This document shows, in pieces, positions 58,505-64,000 of a stretch of 64,000 nucleotides of DNA. This DNA is from Streptomyces liliifuscus (GTDB lineage: Bacteria; Actinomycetota; Actinomycetes; Streptomycetales; Streptomycetaceae), in contig NZ_CP066831.1 of assembly GCF_016598615.1 (NCBI RefSeq), positions 7,130,001-7,194,000 of the forward strand. The letters are read 5' to 3'. The notes beneath the pieces are model-generated. The model made no database searches. It was not told where the DNA came from and saw only the letters and a program-made list of their open reading frames with translations. The position numbers and the translations under genes are program-made. Positions within the stretch are counted from its first letter, which is position 1, and the number at the start of each line of letters is the position of its first letter.

Positions 58505-59832
58505 TAAAAGCCTCCGGAAGGCGCGTTCCAGGGTTCGCCGTTGCTGGGTGCCTCGTAGGGACCGGGCTGCGTTTCAGTGGCGGGACCGCTGTTGTACATG
58601 TCGTTCGGGTTGTACGTACCGAGGGGGTCGTTCGTCTCACCGGTGTCGTACACATCACTTGTGCCGTACGTGGGGACGGCACCGGTGTCGTACATGCCGT
58701 TCGCGTCGTATGTGGGAATGGTCCCGGTGTCGTACGTCGGCGTACCGGCGGGGCGCGGCGGGGCCTCGTAGAGCGGCGGGGACGGGGTCGGCCAGCGGGC
58801 CCCGGAGTTGCCGTCGACGCGCGGCATCGCCTCCGTGGCCTGCATGTCCATCGGTACCTGCATGCGCTGGGTGGGGTCGGGCGTCAGCGGGTCCTGCGCG
58901 CGCGGGGTGTTGACGGCCCGGTAGGCGGCCGCGAAGCCGCCGGTGTCCGTGAGGGACCCGGTGTCCGTGAAGGACGCCGAGTCCTGGAGGGCGGAGCGCT
59001 GCGGGGACTGGTACGACCCGGACGGGGACGACGTCCGCTGCGAGGGGACCGGCATGTCGGGGAAGCCGGGCCGACCGCCACCGCCGCCGGGCAGCGAGGA
59101 GGCACCGGCACGGCGTGCCCCGGGCTCTTCGCGGTAGGGCCGGTTGTCGCTGTCGAGCAGGGACAGGACGCGCCCGGCGACCTTCCGCTTGAACGGCAGG
59201 GGGGCCGACCGCAGGAGCAGTGCGCCCATGACGGCGACCAGGGACAGGCTGTACAGGATCACGAAGACCGGCTTCGCCTCGCGCCCGGCGAAGAGGCCGT
59301 GGATCAGGGCCGAGCACCAGGCGGGGTAGGCCAGCATGTGCAGCGCGCGCCAGCGACCGGCGACCTGCACGGGGGACGAGAAGGCACTGCGCAGCGCGCC
59401 GGTGAGGGCCGTGACGACCATCAGGAGGCCGGCCAGGGTGCCGAAACCGATGAGCCCGTCGGTGCCGGTGACGCCCAGGCCGAAGGGGATCACGACCGCG
59501 ATGGCCGAGGTGTGGTCGAGGACGAGCTTGACCGAGACGTGCAGCAGCAGGAAGCCCACCGAGGCCACCGCCGTGCTCCGGTGCACGGCCTGGGCTATCA
59601 GCCTCTGGCGCGTGTTGAGGAAGACCCGGTCGGTCGCTACGAGCCCCCAGAGCACCGAGAGGGTGAGGGACACGAGCGACAGAACGCCCGCGCCGAAGTT
59701 GAGGAAGTCGCGGAATCCGTCACCTCCGACCACTACGACGAGGGGTATCAGCAGCAAAGCGGCAGCCGTCACTCCACCCCGGACCGATCGGCTCGGCTGG
59801 GTGAGCGTGCTGTTGTTGCGGCGAGAGTTCAT
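58504..59832 (-). CDS. Multi-pass membrane protein, ferric-reductase/cytochrome b-like
   Basis: A 442-residue protein with about six hydrophobic segments in residues 15-210. Candidate haem His lie in two helices (QAVHRSTAVASVGFLLLHVS and WRALHMLAYPAWCSALIHGL), as in ferric-reductase-like b-type proteins. The C-terminal 220 residues are cytosolic, Pro/Ser-rich and end in repeated YDTG units (PTYDTGTIPTYDANGMYDTG). ATG 59832 (MNSRRNNSTLTQPS, GGAG upstream) is preferred over 59892. It is coupled by a one-base overlap to the NuoF-like gene. Confidence 0.8.
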   Translation of the reverse strand: MNSRRNNSTLTQPSRSVRGGVTAAALLLIPLVVVVGGDGFRDFLNFGAGVLSLVSLTLSVLWGLVATDRVFLNTRQRLIAQAVHRSTAVASVGFLLLHVSVKLVLDHTSAIAVVIPFGLGVTGTDGLIGFGTLAGLLMVVTALTGALRSAFSSPVQVAGRWRALHMLAYPAWCSALIHGLFAGREAKPVFVILYSLSLVAVMGALLLRSAPLPFKRKVAGRVLSLLDSDNRPYREEPGARRAGASSLPGGGGGRPGFPDMPVPSQRTSSPSGSYQSPQRSALQDSASFTDTGSLTDTGGFAAAYRAVNTPRAQDPLTPDPTQRMQVPMDMQATEAMPRVDGNSGARWPTPSPPLYEAPPRPAGTPTYDTGTIPTYDANGMYDTGAVPTYGTSDVYDTGETNDPLGTYNPNDMYNSGPATETQPGPYEAPSNGEPWNAPSGGF

Positions 59833-60081
59833 GGGGGCAACTCCGAACAGTTCGGGAAAGCGGTCCCGCTGCCGCACTCTAGGTCGAGCCATACCGAGGG
59901 GTACGAGGTTTGAGTTATTGCGCTGTTATCAAAGGGCAGTGAGGGAGTTGTGATGTCCCTTAGAGGCCCTTACGCGAAGTAACTTTTGACTCTTGTTCAA
60001 CTTCTGTCGACCTGGCGCGGACGTGACACGCAGTGCCGCAGCGTAGCCGAAAGCGCGTCGCGGTCCGCTCGGCCGCTGCGG

Positions 60082-60087
60082 TACCCT
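60082..60087 (+). promoter_or_regulatory. -10 of leuS leader transcript
   Basis: TACCCT ends six bases before the ATG of the leader peptide, so that peptide is probably translated from a leaderless start. Confidence 0.5.
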
Positions 60088-60093
60088 GACGCC

Positions 60094-60132
60094 ATGCGTG
60101 CCGTACGCCTTCTGCTTAGCGAGCCGCGCTGA
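60094..60132 (+). CDS. leuS leader peptide (Leu-rich)
   Basis: A 12-residue open frame, [12 protein letters not shown]. Three consecutive Leu codons (CTT CTG CTT) are found, including the rare CTT twice. A hairpin and an intrinsic terminator follow before leuS. This is the layout of ribosome-mediated attenuation: lack of charged tRNA-Leu stalls the ribosome on the Leu codons and prevents the terminator. Attenuators of this type are known for leucine genes in Streptomyces. Confidence 0.7.
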   Translation: MRAVRLLLSEPR

Positions 60133-60138
60133 TCAATC

Positions 60139-60201
60139 CCGGTCGCCGGAAAACCGCGACCGGCATCGGCGCGGCGCCCCCTCCTGTGCGAGGGGTTTTT
60201 T
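60139..60201 (+). terminator. leuS attenuator (pause hairpin and terminator)
   Basis: CCGGTCGC/GCGACCGG (60139-60163) forms the first hairpin. CCCCTC-CTGTGC-GAGGGG (60178-60195) followed by six T is an intrinsic terminator, 47 bp before the leuS start. The bases between offer alternative pairings for an antiterminator. Confidence 0.75.
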
Positions 60202-60248
60202 CATTTCCTGAGCCGCTGGCAGAGACGATCGATGGAGCTTTGAGGATC

Positions 60249-63125
60249 ATGAGCGAGACGAACAACGCTGCCGCCTCCGAGGTGGCCGCGCCGCACCGCT
60301 ACACGGCCGCCATGGCCGAGCAGATCGAGGCACGCTGGCAGGACTTCTGGGACGCCGACGGCACGTACGAGGCCCCCAACCCGAAGGGTGACCTGGCCGG
60401 GGACCCCTCGCTGGTCGCCAAGCCCAAGAAGTTCATCATGGACATGTTCCCGTACCCCTCCGGTGCGGGCCTGCACGTCGGTCACCCCCTGGGCTACATC
60501 GCCACCGATGTATTCGCCCGGTACCAGCGCATGACCGGCCACAACGTCCTGCACACCCTGGGCTTCGACGCCTTCGGCCTGCCCGCCGAGCAGTACGCCG
60601 TGCAGACCGGCACGCACCCGCGCGTGTCCACCGAGGCCAACATCGAGAACATGAAGATCCAGCTGCGCCGGCTGGGCCTGGGCCACGACAGGCGCCGGTC
60701 GTTCGCCACGATCGACCCGGACTACTACAAGTGGACCCAGTGGATCTTCCTGCAGATCTTCAACGCCTGGTACGACGACGAGGCGGGCAAGGCCCGTCCG
60801 ATCGCCGACCTGGTCGCACAGTTCCAGACCGGTGAGCGCGCCGTACCCGGTGGACGTTCCTGGAGCGGGCTGACCGACGTCGAGCGCGCCGACATCCTGA
60901 GCGAGTACCGCCTGGCCTACGCCTCCGACGCGCCCGTCAACTGGTGTCCCGGGCTGGGCACCGTCCTGGCCAACGAGGAGGTCACCGCCGACGGCCGCTC
61001 CGAGCGCGGCAACTTCCCCGTCTTCAAGGCCAAGCTGCGCCAGTGGAACATGCGGATCACCGCCTACGCGGACCGCCTGCTGGACGACCTGGACGCGCTG
61101 GACTGGCCCGAGGCCATCAAGCTGCAGCAGCGCAACTGGATCGGCCGCTCCGAGGGCGCCCGCGTCGACTTCCCCGTGGACGGCGAGGCCATCACGGTCT
61201 TCACCACCCGCCCGGACACCCTGTTCGGCGCCAGCTACATGGTCCTGGCGCCCGAGCACCCGCTGGTCGAGAAGTTCACCCCGGCCACCTGGCCCGAGGG
61301 CACCCACGACGTCTGGACGGGCGGGCACGCCACCCCCGCGGAGGCCGTCGCCGCCTACCGCGCGCAGGCCGCCTCCAAGTCCGACGTGGAGCGGCAGGCC
61401 GAGGCCAAGGACAAGACCGGCGTCTTCATCGGCGCGTACGCGACCAACCCGGTCAACGGCGAGCAGATCCCCGTCTTCATCGCCGACTACGTCCTGATGG
61501 GCTACGGCACCGGCGCGATCATGGCTGTACCGGCGGGCGACCAGCGCGACTTCGAGTTCGCGCGCGCCTTCGAGCTGCCGATCCACTGCATCGTCGAGCC
61601 GACCGACGGGCGCGGCACCGACACGTCGACGTGGGAGAACGCCTTCGGGGCGTACGACGCGAAGATCATCAACTCCGCCAACGACGACATCTCGCTGGAC
61701 GGCATGGCCGTTGCCGACGCAAAGGCGCGCGTCACCGAGTGGATGGAGCGCAAGGGCATCGGCCACGGCACCGTCAACTTCCGGCTGCGCGACTGGCTGT
61801 TCAGCCGCCAGCGCTACTGGGGCGAGCCCTTCCCGATCGTCTACGACGAGGACGGCATCGCCCACCCGCTGCCCGAGTCGATGCTGCCCCTGGAACTGCC
61901 CGAGGTCGAGGACTACTCGCCGCGCACCTTCGACCCGGACGACGCGAACACCTCCCCGGAGACCCCGCTGTCCCGCAACGAGGACTGGGTCGACGTCACG
62001 CTGGACCTGGGCGACGGCCGAGGCCCGCGCAAGTACCGCCGCGAGACCAACACCATGCCCAACTGGGCCGGTTCCTGCTGGTACGAGCTGCGCTACCTGG
62101 ACCCGCACAACTCCGAGAAGCTGGTCGACCCGGAGATCGAGCAGTACTGGATGGGGCCGCGCGAGGGCCAGCCGCACGGCGGTGTCGACCTGTACGTCGG
62201 CGGCGCCGAACACGCCGTGCTGCACCTGCTGTACGCGCGCTTCTGGTCCAAGGTGCTGTTCGACCTGGGGCACGTCTCCTCGGTCGAGCCGTTCCACAAG
62301 CTGTTCAACCAGGGCATGATCCAGGCCTACGTGTACCGCGACAGCCGTGGCATCGCCGTACCGGCCGCCGAGGTGGAGGAGCGCGACGGCGCCTACTTCC
62401 ACGAGGGCGAGAAGGTCTCCCGGCTGCTGGGCAAGATGGGCAAGTCCCTGAAGAACGCGGTCACTCCGGACGAGATCTGCGCCGAGTACGGGGCGGACAC
62501 GCTGCGTCTGTACGAGATGGCGATGGGCCCCCTGGACGTGTCGCGGCCGTGGGACACGCGCGCGGTGGTGGGCCAGTTCCGGCTGCTGCAGCGGCTGTGG
62601 CGCAACGTCGTCGACGAGGCGACCGGTGCGGTCACCGTCGTCGACACCGAGCCGGACGAGCAGACGCTGCGCGCCCTGCACAAGGCCATCGACGGCGTAC
62701 GCCAGGACCTGGAGGGCATGCGCTTCAACACCGCCATCGCCAAGGTCACCGAGCTGAACAACCACCTGACCAAGGTGGGCGGTCCGGTCTCGCGTACGGT
62801 CGCCGAGTCGCTGGTGCTGCTGGTCGCGCCGCTGGCCCCGCACATCGCCGAGGAGCTGTGGCGCAAGCTGGGCCACCCGGACTCCGTCGTGCACCGGGAC
62901 TTCCCGGTGGCCGACCCGGCGTACGTCGTGGACGAGACCGTGACCTGCGTCGTGCAGATCAAGGGCAAGGTCAAGGCGCGCCTGGAGGTCTCCCCGTCGA
63001 TCTCGGACGAGGAGCTGGAGAAGGTGGCGCTGAGCGACGAGAAGGTGGTCGCCGCGCTGGACGGGGCGGGGATCCGCAAGGTCATCGTGCGGGCGCCGAA
63101 GCTGGTGAACATCGTTCCCGCGTAG
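60249..63125 (+). CDS. leuS: Leucine--tRNA ligase
   Basis: Class I synthetase charging tRNA-Leu. It has 958 residues, with HVGH at residues 76-79 ([16 protein letters not shown]), the large CP1 editing domain ([39 protein letters not shown]), a KMSKS-like box KMGKS at 729-733, and the C-terminal anticodon-binding and LeuRS-specific domains. ATG 60249 has GAGG five bases before it. The frame opens earlier at 60186. Expression is expected to rise on leucine starvation through the attenuator. Confidence 0.96.
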   Translation: MSETNNAAASEVAAPHRYTAAMAEQIEARWQDFWDADGTYEAPNPKGDLAGDPSLVAKPKKFIMDMFPYPSGAGLHVGHPLGYIATDVFARYQRMTGHNVLHTLGFDAFGLPAEQYAVQTGTHPRVSTEANIENMKIQLRRLGLGHDRRRSFATIDPDYYKWTQWIFLQIFNAWYDDEAGKARPIADLVAQFQTGERAVPGGRSWSGLTDVERADILSEYRLAYASDAPVNWCPGLGTVLANEEVTADGRSERGNFPVFKAKLRQWNMRITAYADRLLDDLDALDWPEAIKLQQRNWIGRSEGARVDFPVDGEAITVFTTRPDTLFGASYMVLAPEHPLVEKFTPATWPEGTHDVWTGGHATPAEAVAAYRAQAASKSDVERQAEAKDKTGVFIGAYATNPVNGEQIPVFIADYVLMGYGTGAIMAVPAGDQRDFEFARAFELPIHCIVEPTDGRGTDTSTWENAFGAYDAKIINSANDDISLDGMAVADAKARVTEWMERKGIGHGTVNFRLRDWLFSRQRYWGEPFPIVYDEDGIAHPLPESMLPLELPEVEDYSPRTFDPDDANTSPETPLSRNEDWVDVTLDLGDGRGPRKYRRETNTMPNWAGSCWYELRYLDPHNSEKLVDPEIEQYWMGPREGQPHGGVDLYVGGAEHAVLHLLYARFWSKVLFDLGHVSSVEPFHKLFNQGMIQAYVYRDSRGIAVPAAEVEERDGAYFHEGEKVSRLLGKMGKSLKNAVTPDEICAEYGADTLRLYEMAMGPLDVSRPWDTRAVVGQFRLLQRLWRNVVDEATGAVTVVDTEPDEQTLRALHKAIDGVRQDLEGMRFNTAIAKVTELNNHLTKVGGPVSRTVAESLVLLVAPLAPHIAEELWRKLGHPDSVVHRDFPVADPAYVVDETVTCVVQIKGKVKARLEVSPSISDEELEKVALSDEKVVAALDGAGIRKVIVRAPKLVNIVPA

Positions 63126-63227
63126 CTTCCAGGTAGGTCCCGCGTGGTTTCCGTGCAGGTGGTTCCTGTGCAGACGGAGGGCCCGAGAGGGTCGGGGCAG
63201 TTCCCCTGGTCGGGGTAGTCCTCTACG

Positions 63228-63268
63228 GGCAGGTTGGGGGTTCCGCTGGAACCCTCGGCCTGCCTTTT
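63228..63268 (+). terminator. Terminator after leuS
   Basis: GGCAGG/CCTGCC and inner GGGTTCC/GGAACCC stems, separated by a small internal loop, followed by TTTT. Confidence 0.7.
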
Positions 63269-63330
63269 CCGTTTACCGTGGAAGAGCCGGCCGGCACCGT
63301 CGGCACTGGACCGCACGCGAGAGGATCGTC

Positions 63331-64000
63331 ATGGAAGCCGTGGGCGTAGTCGTGGCGCTGATCTTCTTGCTGTTCGTGGCGCTGGGCGCGTATGCCACGG
63401 TGAAGGTGGTCGGCGCGGCCAAGCGCGGCGTGGACCGCACCGTCGCGCAGGCCCGCCGCACGGTGGAGGACTCCACGCTCAGGGCGAAGACCTTCGCCCA
63501 GCCGGGACCCCAGGGCGAGATCGCCCAACTGCGCCTCTCCTTGCGTACGTCGATGCGTGCCACCCAGGACGCGCTGCACGCGGGCGTGACGGAGGACGAG
63601 TCGCTGAAGGAGTCCCTGGCACTCTTCGAGCGGCTCAGCGCTCACGGCCACGAGCTGGACGGCGACCTGAAGCGGCTGGAGCGCGAGCCGGACCGGGCCC
63701 GCCTCGCCGAGCGCCTTCCCTCACTGCGGGAGCGCACGGAGCGGATAACGCAGTCGGCGGACGCCCTGCGCTGGGCGGCCCGCGACCGCGCCCAGCGCTT
63801 CGGGAACGACGACCTGGACTCGCTGAGCACCCAGATCGACATGGAGGCGGGCGCGCTGCGGCACTGGACGACGGAGCCGTCTTCCACGGGGACATCGGAG
63901 CCGTCCTCCGCTGGCTCGCCCGGTCCTTCCGTGGGGTCGCCCGGCTCCTCTGCGGGGATGCCCGGTCCGTCCGCGGGAGCAGGGGTGCCGGATCCGTCCG
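63331..64000 (+). CDS. Membrane-anchored coiled-coil protein (3' end outside window)
   Basis: Open from ATG 63331 to the right edge (223 codons). It starts MEAVGVVVALIFLLFVALGA (N-terminal anchor) and continues with a long helical region (QLRLSLRTSMRATQDALHAG, LKESLALFERLSAHGHELDG, LRERTERITQSADALRWAAR), then a Ser/Pro/Gly-rich tail with GSPGPS-type repeats. GAGAGGATC precedes the ATG. The design suggests a peripheral scaffold with a disordered end. The function is unknown and the C-terminus is missing. Confidence 0.7.
   Translation, partial: MEAVGVVVALIFLLFVALGAYATVKVVGAAKRGVDRTVAQARRTVEDSTLRAKTFAQPGPQGEIAQLRLSLRTSMRATQDALHAGVTEDESLKESLALFERLSAHGHELDGDLKRLEREPDRARLAERLPSLRERTERITQSADALRWAARDRAQRFGNDDLDSLSTQIDMEAGALRHWTTEPSSTGTSEPSSAGSPGPSVGSPGSSAGMPGPSAGAGVPDPS

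Overview
The window is a stretch of chromosome from a Streptomyces (or a very close actinomycete). The evidence is the very high GC with strong GC at third codon positions, frequent GTG starts, the order tig-clpP1-clpP2-clpX / valS-folC-ndk / mreBCD-pbp2-rodA / rne-rplU-rpmA-obg / proB-proA / nadD-LCP-rsfS / leuS, and a ClgR-type operator before clpP1. From memory this order matches the core of Streptomyces coelicolor. Most of the window is ordinary core genome, so the interest lies in small insertions, fusions, repeats and regulatory sites.

Layout. 1-3.6 kb: end of trigger factor, then the ClpP1P2-ClpX protease. 3.6-5.1 kb: a small secreted Cys-repeat protein and a Pro/Gln-rich membrane protein. 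5.1-7.24 kb: a TnpB-type mobile element with an unusual HTH-fused Y1-like transposase, a large palindrome between its two divergent genes, and a frameshifted tnpB. 7.3-12.6 kb: valS, folC, a small membrane protein and ndk. 12.7-13.8 kb: over 1 kb of GC-rich tandem repeats before mreB. 14.1-20.5 kb: the lateral-wall/spore-wall cluster mreB, mreC, mreD, pbp2, rodA. 20.5-30.5 kb: CYTH-CHAD protein, B12-type radical SAM protein, several small proteins, a coiled-coil/Mrr-nuclease/TerD fusion carrying a TTA codon, a GNAT, a Trp-rich repeat protein, and the TIGR03936-type partner of the radical SAM protein. 30.7-38.9 kb: RNase E/G, a secreted PLD-like protein, ribosomal proteins L21 and L27, and Obg. 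39.2-44.7 kb: a glycerophosphotransferase-like membrane protein, then proline genes proB and proA. 44.9-53.1 kb: two related single-pass membrane proteins, an M48 protease, two tiny membrane proteins, nadD, an LCP-like protein, rsfS and a histidine phosphatase. 53.2-56.8 kb: two near-identical tRNA-Ala(GGC) genes flanking a MmyB-like regulator, a DHA2 exporter and two zinc-ribbon proteins. 56.9-59.8 kb: a NuoF-like/ferredoxin protein coupled to a multi-pass probable b-type membrane protein. 60.1-63.1 kb: leuS behind a leucine leader peptide and an intrinsic terminator. The last gene runs off the end.

How the parts work together. Protein quality control (Tig, ClpP1P2, ClpX, M48 protease), translation (ValS, LeuS, L21, L27, Obg, RsfS, tRNA-Ala), RNA turnover (RNase E/G), cell-wall growth (MreBCD-PBP2-RodA, LCP-like protein) and proline synthesis make up the housekeeping core. 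Several genes have a TANNNT -10 element ending exactly six bases before the start codon, which implies leaderless mRNAs. Strong hairpin terminators separate most convergent units.

Most worth following up: the HTH-Y1/TnpB element with its 39-bp palindrome; the Mrr-TerD fusion under likely bldA control; the 11-residue Trp repeat protein; the electron-transfer pair with a modified NuoF iron-sulfur motif; the leuS attenuator; the repeat block before mreB; and the twinned Cys-repeat secreted protein.
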